From Halichoerus grypus (taxonomy: Eukaryota; Chordata; Mammalia; Carnivora; Phocidae): a stretch of 64,000 nucleotides of DNA. The stretch lies in NCBI RefSeq assembly GCF_964656455.1, contig NC_135719.1:8039163-8103162 (forward strand), in the 5' to 3' direction. The notes under the pieces were generated by a model, which saw only the letters and a program-made list of their open reading frames with translations, was not told the origin of the DNA and ran no database searches. Each line of letters starts with the position of its first letter. Positions within the stretch are counted from its first letter, which is position 1. This document shows, in pieces, positions 44,230-55,906 of the stretch. The translations under genes were made by a program, and so were the position numbers.

Positions 44230-45400
44230 GTATTTAAAAAATTCCATACTGTGCTCTTTATGAAATCCTTAATGAAAACTCCGTTTCATTTTGTGTAAAT
44301 GGGGGAAGTGCTCAAGGCTATTTTGAGGGCTTTGTGTGAGGACCACAGGAGAGTCCCTCCCAGGACAGAGTTCTATTTCTGTGCAGGGCCCAGGGTAATA
44401 TCTGACCAGATGGAGTTGTATGCTTCTTGTGCTTCCTCCAACTTCCAGCATCCTCCCCTGGAGCCCCTCACAGCTTGTTGCCAGCCAAGTGAATCACTTC
44501 CTTCCTTATCAGTGCTGATGTGTTAACTTTGGGGAAATCTCAGTGCAGTGATCCCTAGCCAAATCTTAAGAAACACCACGGTTGGCAAAATCGCAACTGA
44601 TAAAATCAGTTTCATAGCAAATATGGGATTAGGGGAAAAACAATAAAAGTGGCATTGAATGTATGCATGAGTGTGAAAAATAAATAAAATTTGTAGAATG
44701 CATCCATTCCCCAGAACAAAGCAAATTTCTCATCATTGTGACTCTGCTTGGGTAGGTAAATGCTCCCCTGGTCACAGTCTTCAGTGTCCGGGGGACACTG
44801 TTGTTGGGCACTGAGGGACTGAGACAGCCCACGACTTTGCAAACCAATCCTCATATGCCTGAAACTCAACATCCTTTCAACTTGCATTCTCTCTGGTTTC
44901 ATTCTTTCCTTGCATTGAGAAACAGCATGGGGCAGTGGTGAGATTACTTTCAGTCCTACTTGAGGCCTGGCCCAATGACCCTGACCATACAAAACCCTCC
45001 TTTCTCATTGAGGGGATCACGGAAATACCAGCCCCCGAGATTGGCATGGCACATTCTGGGTTGTCACTGTGACCTTTGACTCTTCTATAATTACCCATCC
45101 GTAGACAGTGACCTCTTGGGAATTGAGAACAGGACCTGAGAAACCGAGCTCTTAGAGTCGTAACAGCCCAGAATTAACACAGTACAAGGAAACAAACAAC
45201 TACCTAATGTAAGCAGTGATCTGTAAGAATATAGTAGTTCTAATTTTCTTCTACTTTTGCTATAATAAATAACAATGTAGTTGGTGGAGAAGCATGAAGA
45301 AGATATGTCCAGGGCTGTAAATATTTTTAACCTTTCCAGGAGGAGAAATCTAAAAGGAGAAAGAAAATGAGGTATCACATACACACACCACAGAGAAATG
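44230..45400. other. Single-copy DNA, nothing recognised
   Basis: Several 70-125-codon frames overlap on both strands (for example 44612-44992 minus and 44299-44526 plus) but none has a domain, and they contradict each other in phase. No RNA gene seen. Confidence 0.45.
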
Positions 45401-45821
45401 ACCATTGAAATTTAGGAACACAGGAATAATATTCTTTTACAGTTTTAATATTTTCTTTAAATATTTTCTTTATACATGTATTCATGTACTCCTTTTTACT
45501 AAAAACACGAAAAATAAACTTAGCATACATCATATTTTTAGTGCCATCCTCCATTCTCTCTTTCCCTTCTTCATTCTGCACCTCAGTCAACACCCTGCCT
45601 TATACACTCTGCCAACGCTGGTTAGAAACATAATAGGCACCCTTTAATAGTTTTCTCTGTGTTTAAAATGTCTTAATCATATACATGTAAAGAGTTTTCT
45701 TTGTTTTTGCTCCCATTTTTAAAATAGATCACCTTGTACTCACTTTTCTGCATCTTTTTTCCCTCCAATAATATATCAGAAAAAAAAAAATCCAAGTCAA
45801 TTGAACTAACTCTAATTCATT

Positions 45822-46032
45822 TTTCTTTTTTTTTTTTAATTTTTTTAAAAGACTTTATTTATTTATTTGACAGAGAGACACAGCGAGAGCAGGAACATAA
45901 GCAGGGGGAGTGGGAGAGGGAGAAGCAGGCTTCCCGCCAAGCAAGGAGCCCAATGTGGGACTCAATCCCAGGACCCTGGGTTCATGACCTGAGCAGAAGG
46001 CAGATGCTTAATGACTGAGCCACCCAGGCGCC
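45822..46032 (-). mobile_element. Can-SINE, minus strand
   Basis: Full-length reverse-complement SINE with the (GACAGAGAGA)-type tract and GCCACCCAGGCGCC head. Duplication CTAATTCATT at 45812-45821 and 46033-46042. Confidence 0.95.
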
Positions 46033-47460
46033 CTAATTCATTGTTTTTAAATCCTACAAGTACCTGAATGGTGTGGACAGACAGTAATTAACCATTCCCC
46101 TCTGCTTTTCTTGTTTATTTTCTCCTCTTACTAGTATCCAGTGAGAGCTTGTACCTGAAATTTGCATTTTCCTGGCAACCAATGAGTTTACACATCTTTT
46201 CATAAGTTTGTTGGCTGTTTGAGTTTGCTCTTCAGTAAAATTGTTACAAATAGTCATGGTTGTTTAACTCTTTTGTGTCATTTAGAGGGGCTCATTGCTT
46301 CTTCCCCCAAATCTAATATTTGCCTATTTACTTTATGTGTGGTATGATTGATCATTTAAAATTTATCCATTTTTAGATAGGCAAATGCATCTTGTTTTTT
46401 CTTTTATAGCTTTAGGGTTTCTAGGGTGGGTTAGAAAATGTTTCCTGCTTCTGGATTATACATTCTGTCTTCAAGATTGTCTCTGAGAGTTTTATTACTT
46501 CATATTCTACATTTAAGGCTTTAATCCATCTGGAAAACATTTTCATATTTTGTGTAAAATCAAGGTCCAATTTTATTTTCTTCCAGATGGGTAACCAGTT
46601 CGCCAGCACCATTTATTAAAAAGTCTGTTCCTTTCCAACTGAACTGAAATACCAACTGAGTTCTCATATGGACCGGGATGTATTCCTGGATTTTCTATTC
46701 TTCTCCCTTAATCCCACCATCTCTTCCAGCAAATGCCATATTGATTTGATTACAGTGTTTTTAGACGTCTTCATCTTGGCATGGCCGGTACCCCTCTCCA
46801 TCCTTCCTTCCCATTAAAAAAAAAAAATGTAGCTATTATATGAAAGTTATTTTTCCATGTAAACTTTAAAAGAATTTTACATCATCATTAATGATTCTCC
46901 TGGGCTCTAACTGAAATGTTAGTATATTTACTAATTTAGAAAGATTTTATATTTTGTGATCTTAAGTCTTCTATCCAAAGGGATGGCATATCTTTCCATT
47001 TGTTTAGATATTGTTTGATCTTTCAGGAGATTAAATAGCTTTATCCACTCTAGCCAATGCCATTTCTATGACATGTTTCCTACCTCTTTTAAAATTTATT
47101 TTTGCTTTTATAACTGAATTTTTGTTTTCCTGTTTCTATATGTCATCGCCTACTGCTAAGTTGCAAATCTTATCATAAATTCTATCTTTTCAGTCTTTTG
47201 GGATTTCTGAGCAAGAAATGGGATCATTATAAAGTAGTTTTAGTTCTTTCTTTTCAGCGTTCATGTATTGAGTTAAGGTAATGTTAAATTATAATTGTGA
47301 TAACAGATAATATCCCAGTCTGATTTTTTAATTTCAGTTTAAATAACAAATATTACCCGTTTAGGAGAATATTTTCTGCTGTGTTTCATATTTTATATTT
47401 TATTTGTTTCCTTTTTTTCATTGTTCATTTAATATTTTATTTAAAAGAATGCTAAATTTT

Positions 47461-47589
47461 GGGGCACCCGGCTGGCTCAGTTGGTAGGGTCTGTGACTCT
47501 TGATCTCAGGGTCATGAATTCAAACTCCATGTTGGGCATGGAGCCTACTTAAAATAAAATAAAAATTAAAAAAAAAGTCCCCCCTAAAT
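47461..47589 (+). mobile_element. Can-SINE, short older type
   Basis: GGGGCACCCGGCTGGCTCAG head, body ending GAGCCTACTTAAAATAAAAT, no CT-rich tract. Duplication TGCTAAATTTT at 47450-47460 and 47590-47600. A few bases (CCCCCC-containing) follow the A tail before the right duplication. Confidence 0.9.
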
Positions 47590-48084
47590 TGCTAAATTTT
47601 ATTAAGCGTCACTTCAGCATTGACCCATTTGCACATTTTGTTCTTTATGTTCTTGACATAATATATTATGCAGATAGATTTCTTGATATTAACCATTCTG
47701 GTTTTCTGAAATAAAACTTACTTGGTCATAATGTAGTATTCTTTTAATAACTTTGTAGGATCAACTGTCTACTATCCTATTTGAATTGAGATTGTACAAT
47801 ATTTTTCCTTCCTGTGGCATCTTTATTGTATTTTGTTATTAAAGTTAAACTGTCCACATAAATGAATTGGATAAATGTCCATCTTTTTATCAATTGGTGA
47901 CTTAAATAACATTGGGATTACCTATTATTTAAAGCTTAGATAAATTTTGCTGGAAATTCACTTAATCCTGGTGCCTTTTATTATCCCTTCTATGATAATT
48001 AGCCTGTTCACATTTTCCACTTCTTAATGGGTCAATTTTGGCAATTAATACACTGCTAGGAAGTCAGCTGTTTCATTCAGGTTT

Positions 48085-48925
48085 TAAGTTTATTGCCAGA
48101 GAGTTGCATGGTTGACAAAATGTTAATGGAAAATGTAGAAAACTAATTCCATCCATAATGTTATATAACGTAAATAGGTAAAATTGGATATGTACATAGT
48201 CATGTCCTGGATGATATAAATGAGAAAAAAAATGATTGGATTTGGGGATAGGCTGTTGGGTAATTATTTTCCCTATGGGTTTCTGCTATTTTAATAAAAT
48301 ATCAGCAATATTATGAAAAAGATGAAGCAATGTAGGTACCGGATTTGTGCACGCATGGACTCAGGTGCTGGGTCTGCCAGGTGATCACTGGGTGAAGTGA
48401 ACCCATTCCTGGGATTTGCCTGGCCTCACTTTAAGCAGGATATGTTCAATCAAGGGAGCTGATCTTTATGGGAAGAGAAAGGGGATTTACTAGAGTGAGA
48501 GTCTAAGGGGAAAATCTAGAGCTACGGAATAGGGTTCCTTCCCTTGGATGTGAGGAGACATCAATGTGGCCATGATTGCTAAAATATTCCATATACATGT
48601 GATTTGCCCAGTTTGCTTGAAGTTTATATCCTGATGTTCCTTTTGCAGCAGTAAAATAGCCTGAACACTTTAGAGGGATGGCCAAGCATGCTTTGCTGGA
48701 ATAGATCAGGTAGCAAGGAAAGAGAATCCTAAGGAAAAGACAAGGGAAGAGCCCTAGTGCATTGTCTTTGGATCAGAACTTCTGCTTTCTGGAAGAGAAG
48801 GCAGAAATATATCAAAAGAAGAGCAAAACCCAACTAGTTCATCATCAGGGCGATGTTTTTAACATAGATGATGTCTCTGAATTCGTAGTCGAAGAAAGGG
48901 TTATGTCAAGGGGATTGGAAGAAGA
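48085..48925. other. Single-copy DNA, nothing recognised
   Basis: No repeat hallmark or gene. The 60-codon minus frame at 48503-48685 has no support. Confidence 0.45.
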
Positions 48926-48929
48926 ATGA

Positions 48930-50115
48930 GAAAAAGATCCAGAAAAATGAGCTGGAAATGAGAATATGAACAAAGAGATATCATTTATCAACTGCCAAAC
49001 ATGCAAAGATTTAAAAAGAATAATAGTACCTAGTGTTACCTGGGATAAATGGAGAATGGAACTCTAATTTACGCATTACAGGTGGGGATATTCATCAGCA
49101 CAACCTTGCTGGAATAGAATTTGGTAATGTGTACAGAAAGCCTTAAAAATGTGCAAACTTTCAAAGCCATTGTTTTAGTTAGGATTAGTTCAGCTGTATC
49201 TGATAGAAAACCAAATTCAAAAGTGACTCAAATAAGATAAAAAGTGTACTTCTTCTTTCTGGAAGTGAGCAGTCCGGGACTGATACAGAACTTCATAGAA
49301 GGTACCATGGACCCAGAAGAAAGCTTGAATCCTGTTGCTTGACCAGCCTGAGGAAAAGCTTCTTTTCATGTCCTTGGAGGCTCTTTTAGCCCCAGCCATC
49401 CTATCAGCCCTCTGACAGAAGGAAGACAAAAAGAAAACTGTGCTTTTAAGTGATACTTTGCAGAAGTCACATGTTATACTTCCATTTAGGTCCCAATACC
49501 TAGAGTTTCTGGCTGAAAAGGTGGCTGGAAAATGTAGCTTTTATTGTTGCCATCTATGTGCTCACTGAAACTTCAGGGTTCAAATACTAAAAAAAAGCAG
49601 GAAACAACAACTGGGGATGGTTTAGCAGTAGTCTCTGACCTATTCCATTATGAATTTATCTAAGGAAGTAATCAGAAAAATATTATATATATATGTGTGT
49701 ATGTATAAATACATACAATATATGTATATTATATATATGTATATACAGCTAATATTGGGAAATTCTGAAATCATCTAAGACCTCCAGCAGGGAAATGGTT
49801 CAACAAATATAATACATGTGTATATAGATGCTCTGAAGCCATTAACATGGTATATAAAAATGAATTTTTTAACCTGAAAATAATTGTGATGCATTACCAA
49901 TTGAGAAAAATGGTGTACAAAGTGGTATGGTATGGCTGGTATCATCCAAATCTGTAAGAAGAAGTACAAGAAATAAAAGTCAGAATGGATATACATTACA
50001 TGTTAAGCTCTATTGTCAACCGGCGGAAGTATTGGCAATTTCAGTTTTATTCTTTCTACTTTGTATTTTCCGAGTTTCTCTCCAATGAGTATAAATATGT
50101 CATCAGATTAAGAAA
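48930..50115 (+). mobile_element. Ancient L1 3' end (L1ME type), interrupted
   Basis: 48930-49160 reads like the L1 ORF2 C-terminal region (AAACATGCAAAGATTTAAAA, GGATAAATGGAGAATGGAAC, CAACCTTGCTGGAATAGAAT), and 49640-50115 continues it (AGGGAAATGGTTCAACAAAT, CTCTGAAGCCATTAACATGG, TTTCTACTTTGTATTTTCC, CCAATGAGTATAAATATG). The piece between them (49165-49600) is a separate repeat. A TA/TGTA patch is at 49681-49745. Confidence 0.6.
49165..49600 (+). repeat. Old MER-type repeat inserted in L1, family not named
   Basis: TTAGGATTAGTTCAGCTGTA, ACTCAAATAAGATAAAAAGT, AGTGAGCAGTCCGGGACTG and the later TCATGTCCTTGGAGGC follow a widespread mammalian repeat with the layout 'attaggtttgg ... ataaaaagtttatttc ... 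ggcagtccagggctgg'. I recognise the pattern but not the name. A DNA transposon origin is possible. Confidence 0.45.
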
Positions 50116-50499
50116 AATCTCCAGCCAGGGTTTTACAGCTCCTTTGTGCCACCGCAGACCCTCACTTCTTTGAAATCCGGTTATTTCTCAAACTATCACA
50201 GTGATCTGTTGATTCTCCCACTTTTGACATTTTTTACACCAATCCTTCTTAAGCAAAACTAGCACATTAATTTCCCAATAAAACAACTCTTATCATTCTG
50301 TTTCTCTGATAACCTTAAGTACTCTGCAATTGCTTCTTGGGTTATAATAAATAAAAATTCCTTTCCTTCAACTTCAGAGTTCTTTACTAGACGTTCCAAG
50401 CCTGCTTTGCTCATCTGTCCTGCCAGATGTGCTATCTGCTGGTCCCAAAGGGGTCCAGCATCCTCCTGTTCTATGCCGATACTCAAGTGTTAACTATGT

Positions 50500-50815
50500 C
50501 AAAAATGCCCATCTGTCTCTATCTTTGGAAGTTGAAATCCATCTTCCATAATCTTTAAGGTTCTTCTTAGATGCTGTCTCCTCCCTGAAGCAATTCCAAT
50601 AGATGTGATCTCCACTAACTTTTTAAAATAGCAATGCCTATCTTCTGTCTTATATAATAGCTATTTTGGGCTTGCCTTCTCCCTTTTGTTAGAATCTTGC
50701 AAATTCCCTTAAGCCCAGGTCTCCATACTATTCATCTGTGCATCTCCCCATTATGCCTATTGCAGAACTTAAGTACAATAGGCGCTCAGTTGGTATTCAT
50801 TGAACTAAGTTTAAT
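50500..50815 (+). mobile_element. L2 LINE 3' end
   Basis: CTTCTTAGATGCTGTCTCCT, CCCTGAAGCAATTCC, CCATACTATTCATCTGTGCA, CCCCATTATGCCTATTGCAG and ATAGGCGCTCAGTTGGTATT follow the L2 3' consensus to its end ('cctagcacagtgcctggcacatagtaggcgctcaataaat'). Confidence 0.7.
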
Positions 50816-50819
50816 TGAA

Positions 50820-52250
50820 TAAAATTTACATGTGGTGATAAGGAGGTTGCCATTGCCACAGGGAAAGGAGAGAGGGAGAACAGAGAGGTAAAATGATGTT
50901 GAGAGGATGTTTCAGAACTGTGAAAGAAAGAGGCAGTGTGAAATGAAATAAGTTTCCGAAGAATAAAATATCACTGAATTTTAATTAAATGAAAAGCATT
51001 AGATGTAGGGAAAATTTTGTTTTAAAAGCACTAACCAAAGTTTTTCATTATTATGCATGAAGTTCTCCCCAAAATTGACATTTGGTCTTATCTTGAATAC
51101 TTCTAGGCACAAGGAACTTATTACCTCACATGGTAGTTTATTTCTTTAGAAGACAACTCTAATTGATAGAAATGTCTTTCTGTGTATTGAGACAAAATAA
51201 GTCATTAGTTTTGTTCATTTTTTTTTTCCATTTCACCTCAAATCCTCCTTCTCTGTGAGAGCCCATCATAGATTTGATTAAAATGTTCATGTGCTCTCCA
51301 AAGTGTTTCTTCTCTTAGACTAAGCTCCTTGGTTTTATTCCCTCACTTCTCATCCTTCCTTCCAAGGTGCTCACAAAGGAGCCTATCTTTGCCAGAGGAT
51401 AATATTTTGCCACTGATATCATTATATCTGCTGGCATATGTTGCCCATCTTTAACATACAGATCACCTAGTAGCATATCACCACTTTTCTCACTCTCCCC
51501 AAAAATATGTAAACACTTTTTCAATTCTATGAAATGTGAAGGTAAGCTTCGTTAATGAATAGCTATTTGTATTGACTATTGCATCTGATTGTCAACACAA
51601 ATTCCTAACTCTTCCCTTCCAACCAGATTGCCGCTCCCAAACTACTTTCTTTAGAAACTGTGGAAGCACCAATCATAGCTGTAAGAAGGAGAAAGTCCAG
51701 AAGAGGTGGGTGAATCCAAAGTTGTCCCATGGCTGCCTCAGAGGCACAGATGTGTGAAATCAACAACGGGAAGTGCTTGCAAAATGAATCAATCCTTAAG
51801 TGATTTCAAACTCTGCCTTATGATTTTTCTGTTAATCACATCTCATCCAGGAAGCTACAGTGTCAGAAGTTTGGAAATTGGAAATGGAGCATAGTTGACT
51901 TCACAACTCTCTAGAGAAGGACAACTTGCATTTTGTGAATTACTCTCAGGTCATGATAAACACTAAACTCTTGTTTGTATCTGTCTATGAAATACATATC
52001 AGACATACAGGAAACAGGAAGTGAACAAATGAATGAATGAATGAATTATATACAGCACACAGTTTATGAAACCATGTGAAGAATCTTTTCAGAGACAAGA
52101 GAAGTTATCTTCATTGTGGAGGGATGGTGGGTGTCACTTAAAAAGGAATAAAAACCACAAGAGAAAGTTGCTACAAAGGTCAGAAACCTAATGAATACTG
52201 TTTCCTTCTCTACCAGTTGAAGACACATATTTGACAACTAAACATATTTA
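50820..52250. other. Single-copy DNA; short GAAT repeat
   Basis: No gene or assignable repeat. AATGAATG units at about 52028-52044. Short frames at 51315-51524 and 51572-51894 have no domain. Confidence 0.45.
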
Positions 52251-52254
52251 GAAC

Positions 52255-52405
52255 TGAAAGGGTATCAAGTACCTCTTTTATAGGAAAGGGAAGAAACTAG
52301 AAGTCAGGTATCCTGTACAAGGTCAGCCCCTAGTTAGTTGCAGAATTGGGATGAAAATGCAGGTGTCCTGGCTTCTAATTCAGCAGTCTTTCTGCCACAG
52401 AAAGG
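52255..52405 (+). repeat. MIR 3' half
   Basis: GGGAAGAAACTAGAAGTCAG, TGTACAAGGTCAGCCCCTAG, AGTTGCAGAATTGGGATGAA, GTGTCCTGGCTTCTAATTCA and TCTTTCTGCCACA match the MIR layout from 'gaggaaactgaggc' to the 'tctgactcc' end. Confidence 0.6.
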
Positions 52406-52409
52406 GAAA

Positions 52410-53540
52410 TATATTTGTTTTCTCTTTGGCTTACAATTTCAAGCATAATACAGTGACAAGGATAAACCCTAAGGAGGCAGAAAAGGGAAACCACAGAGAG
52501 CAACATGGCACCACTGTCATAGAGGACTCAAGAGAGAGGCAGGAAAAGATAACCCAGACATCAGAGGTTGCCAGTATACTGCTTGCAGAATAGGGACACC
52601 AATAACGTCAACAAGTAGAATAAGAAACAAAAACGAGTTAGGTTCTTGAGGGTTTTATTAGACTGATGCAGAAGAAAGAAGAGTTATAAATATATTATTT
52701 TCATCTCAATACTGTCTCCCTAATTTCAATAGTATTAATTTCATTGGTTGATTTGACACCAATTGAGTAATTAAGGGAAATGAAAGGATAATCCCCAGTC
52801 CTCAAAGGAAACAGAGCAGCTGCTCCTGATGGTATCAAGCCAGGCTCATTCACTGCTGTTTGTAACCCTTGAAAAAGGCTCCACTGGGCCAAACTCTGTG
52901 GATTAGTTGGTATCTTTCTATTTTCTTAAAAATATTAATGGATGATTCTAACAGCTTGTCTCGGGCTAGCAACACACAGCCAAAGACAAAGTTCCTTGCC
53001 TCCTTTTGAGTTGTTTGGCTTTCTTTAGATTGCAACATTGACCAGGACAGGGGCCAAGGGTTTCCTCTTTTCCTCAACCCACCACACTTCTGCAAAGCCA
53101 TTGCCAGGGCCAAGGTCAGGACTTGGGAAGGGATTTTGCTAACATCTGTTGATGGTGATGGTCTGTGCTGATGTTTTGTATTATTTTTTCTTCCTCTTTA
53201 GGACTTGGCTATGTCTATAAATAAAGGAAGGAAGAACTCTTCTTTCTCTATTACATTATTCCAAAATGGAACTAATTAGACCATTTGGGAAAGTGGCATG
53301 TAGTTCAGGGAAACAGACATCCTGGATTTTCTAGGACAGTGCTGATTTCAAATATACATTCTTAATGTTTCTGTAAACGTGTGACATATGCTGAAAATTT
53401 AATGTTCAGAGGTCCCAACTAGATCTTCTCTGCTGGCTTTTGTACAAAACATGGTGTTTGTGTGTATGTGTATGTGCACGTGTGTGTGCATGCGCGCTTT
53501 TTGGTTTGAGAAATTGAATGCTCTATACACTGGCCTGTAG
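52410..53540. other. Single-copy DNA; GT-rich patch near 53.46 kb
   Basis: No gene seen. Frames at 52351-52593 plus, 52701-52892 and 52850-53113 minus lack any domain. GTGTGTATGTGTATGTGCACG-type simple sequence at 53455-53495. Confidence 0.45.
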
Positions 53541-53542
53541 GT

Positions 53543-53685
53543 AGTGCTACACAAAGTGTGGTGCCCAGACCAGCAGCCACATCACTAGGGAGCTTGCTAG
53601 AAATGCCATTCTCTGGTCCCTGGAATCTGTGTTTGAACAGGCTCTCAAGGTGATTCTTTTGCATGATACAGATTGAGAAGCACTT
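53543..53685 (+). mobile_element. MER5A-like hAT-Charlie MITE
   Basis: AAAGTGTGGTGCCCAGACCAG, CACTAGGGAGCTTGCTAGAA, ATCTGTGTTTGAACAGGC, CAAGGTGATTCTTTTGCATG and TTGAGAAGCACTT follow the MER5A consensus end to end. Flanking CTGTAGGT (53535-53542) and CTGTAGGG (53686-53693) fit an 8-bp hAT target duplication. Confidence 0.8.
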
Positions 53686-53699
53686 CTGTAGGGTATAGT

Positions 53700-54114
53700 T
53701 TTCATAATTACAATTTTTGATACAGTCTACGTGCAAACTAAGTCTTTTGACATAGCATGGGAGTCTTGGAGCCAATATGACTCCAAAAATTCAATTCAGA
53801 ATTTATGAGATCATTTGAGATGATAAAGACAGACTTTCTCAACAACCCTGCTTCTCCAGCAAAAGGGTACTTATGAAGTCCTGTGATGACCCTTATAGCT
53901 CATACACCGTGGTGAATCTATACACTATCTTCTTCTGTGAAAGCATGGGCACCAGGAAGAGGTGCCACTTGGTGAAGATTGGTTAATAGCCTTTCTGGAA
54001 GGGTTAATGACTCTTGCAGCTCTTACTACTTGACCAATATATCCAAGACAATAGAGTGCTGGCAAGGGTAAGGCCCTGGCCTGCCGCCTTATTCTTTTTG
54101 CTTCCTAAAGGTAA
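53700..54114. other. Single-copy DNA, nothing recognised
   Basis: No repeat or gene hallmark. Confidence 0.45.
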
Positions 54115-54116
54115 TA

Positions 54117-54443
54117 CAGTTGACCCTTGAACAACATAGGTTTTAACTGAGTGGGCTCACTGACACAGATTTTTTCCCCATAAATTCAATAGTCTTGTAA
54201 ATGTATTTTCTCATCCTTATGACTCTCTTAATAACATAGTCCTTTCTCTAGCTTACTTTATTGTAAGAATACAGTATATAATACATATAACATACAAAAT
54301 ATGTGTTAACTGACTATTTATATTATCAAGGTTCTTGGTCAAAGGTAGGTTTTTAGTAGTTAAATTTAGGGGGAGTCAAAATTTCACGTGAATATTTGAC
54401 TATGTGGGGTGTTGGTGCTCCTAGCCCCCATGTTGTTCATCTG
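54117..54443. mobile_element. Tc1/mariner-class MITE, 327 bp
   Basis: Left end CAGTTGACCCTTGAACAACA; complement of the right end CAGATGAACAACATGGGGGC, matching after one gap. TA dinucleotides at 54115-54116 and 54444-54445. The interior (AAGAATACAGTATATAATAC and ATAACATACAAAATATGTGT) is that of a well-spread mammalian element whose ends read 'cagttgacccttgaacaac'. No transposase frame. Confidence 0.8.
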
Positions 54444-54639
54444 TAATTCTGCTCAAGTGGTCCATCCATTGACAAGAGATGGGCATCTGTTTCTGTTGCA
54501 GTTAATGAAAGTGATATGTGATGGGACCCGTACCAAATATTTTATTTAGATTATGAAGGCTTTGCAATGTGTTCCTGACACATAGAAGGTATCGTAGTAT
54601 CTCAGGCATGCCAAGTGGGGCATGCCAAGACTAATAAGA

Positions 54640-54835
54640 TTCTCTACTGTATGCCAAATGTGTTGTCGATATATTTTTTTCCAATTCTTACAACAGTAAG
54701 GTGGGTATTATTATTTTCATTTTAAAGATTTAGAAACTAAGACTCAAGGGAAGTGTTATTTGTCAAATGTCACACAGCTAGTCTGTGATGGAGCCACCAG
54801 TGGACCCTGTTTCTATGGTCTTTCCCTGACATCAC
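54640..54835 (+). repeat. MIR
   Basis: TACTGTATGCCAAATGTG, TTCTTACAACAGTAAGGTGG, GTATTATTATTTTCATTTTA, AAGATTTAGAAACTAAGACT, TGTCAAATGTCACACAGCTA and GTCTGTGATGGAGCC follow the MIR core closely; the best-kept MIR in the window. Confidence 0.85.
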
Positions 54836-54949
54836 ACATCTCTGATATGCTGCAGGTTTGAGCCTAGGAGTTAAGGATTCTCTGGAATTTACTAGCAGCC
54901 TCAATGTATTCTGGGGAGGAAAGGATAAGAAGCCAAAGAAGGGAATGAA

Positions 54950-55195
54950 TACTCAACTATCATCTACTCAGAGAGGCTTTCTCTGGCTAGTCTCTCTAAA
55001 ATAGGAACTACTTTATCTTTCGCTATCACCCAGTCCTGCTTTGTTTTTCATACCACAACCCGACGTAATACACATTTGTTTGCCATCTCTCCCATTGGAA
55101 CATAAGAACAAAGATTATGTCTGTTTGGGTTACATCTATACAAGTACCTAGACCAATATTTGATTCACAGGTAGGTAGTCATTGAGAGACTGACT
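54950..55195 (+). mobile_element. L2 LINE 3' end
   Basis: GAGAGGCTTTCTCTGGCTAG, CACCCAGTCCTGCTTTGTTT, CCCATTGGAACATAAGAACA, AGATTATGTCTGTTTGGG and TACCTAGACCAATATTTGAT match the L2 3' order up to near its end. Confidence 0.7.
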
Positions 55196-55224
55196 ATATC
55201 AACAGACAATGGCCACATCCTATA

Positions 55225-55735
55225 TCAAAAGAGAACTCTAGCTCAGGACCTGTAATAACCTGTCCAGGAAACCAGTCCCTTTTCTTCAGTAAGCAGCCCA
55301 GGAGGCCAGCCTGCTTGCTAGGGGTCAGACTTGCTGGAGGCCAGATGGCTATCTTTAGTGACAATCCAGGAAGCTAAGCCACTTCTGTAAAGATCAACCT
55401 AAAACAGCCTGGAATTAATTAATACCTGCCAGCTCCCCTAATTTTTGTCCCCACTTCCAACTTAGGACCAACCAGAGAAAGCCAAATTCGCACCCATAAC
55501 CAATCACACAGGATGCCCCACTTCTAGTCACCCCCCCCCATATGCCAACACAGCCTCCAATGAGGGCATGCCTGAAGCCTTCATCTTTTTCCACTAGAAA
55601 GCCTTCCTACTCCTCTGCCTGCCTTTAAATCTCTGTCAAAACACAAGTGACGGTGGCTGACTCCCTTGTGACAGCAAGCTCAGAAATAGTTTTTTCTTTT
55701 CCCATTTGGTTGGTCTTTGCTTATTTTCTCATCAA
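55225..55735 (+). mobile_element. ERV-type solo LTR
   Basis: Reads as a retroviral LTR: a U3 with CAAT-type CCAATCACACAGG near 55499, ACCAACCAGAGAAAGCCAAA, a TTTAAATCTCTG TATA-like site near 55624 and a CTTGTGACAGCAAGCTCAGAAATAG stretch where a degenerate polyadenylation signal would be. The block order matches a mammalian class I ERV LTR that I recognise but cannot name. No env, gag or pol next to it. Exact ends not set. Confidence 0.5.
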
Positions 55736-55739
55736 TAAT

Positions 55740-55858
55740 AGATGTTGAAGAATGAAGGAACAGGTATAACAAGAGTTGAGAAGACCAATCAGAGAAGCTT
55801 ATGAAGTCTGTAAGAAGAGGAAAGTTTAATGAAATATACTGTTTATATAACAGACATA

Positions 55859-55906
<48 letters not shown>

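Larger units (their letters stand above)
45400..48080 (-). mobile_element. Ancient L1, 3' UTR and ORF2 relic
   Basis: Reverse complement of an L1: 3' UTR at 45.4-45.8 kb, then ORF2 pieces. The minus frame at 46257-46054 reads like the ORF2 segment before the C-terminus (FTEEQTQTANKLMKRC ... ARKMQI), and 46612-46421 like the segment after the RT (WKKIKLDL ... WIKALNVEYE). Further RT-like sequence runs to about 48.08 kb. Interrupted by SINEs at 45822 and 47461. Confidence 0.75.

Noticed and set aside
44612..45098. Overlapping minus frames of 126, 72 and 73 codons
   Set aside because: They lie in conflicting phases of the same DNA, with no domain or conserved motif.
53419..53775. 118-codon minus-strand frame
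   Set aside because: It runs across a GT simple repeat and a MER5A-like transposon, which explains the sequence.
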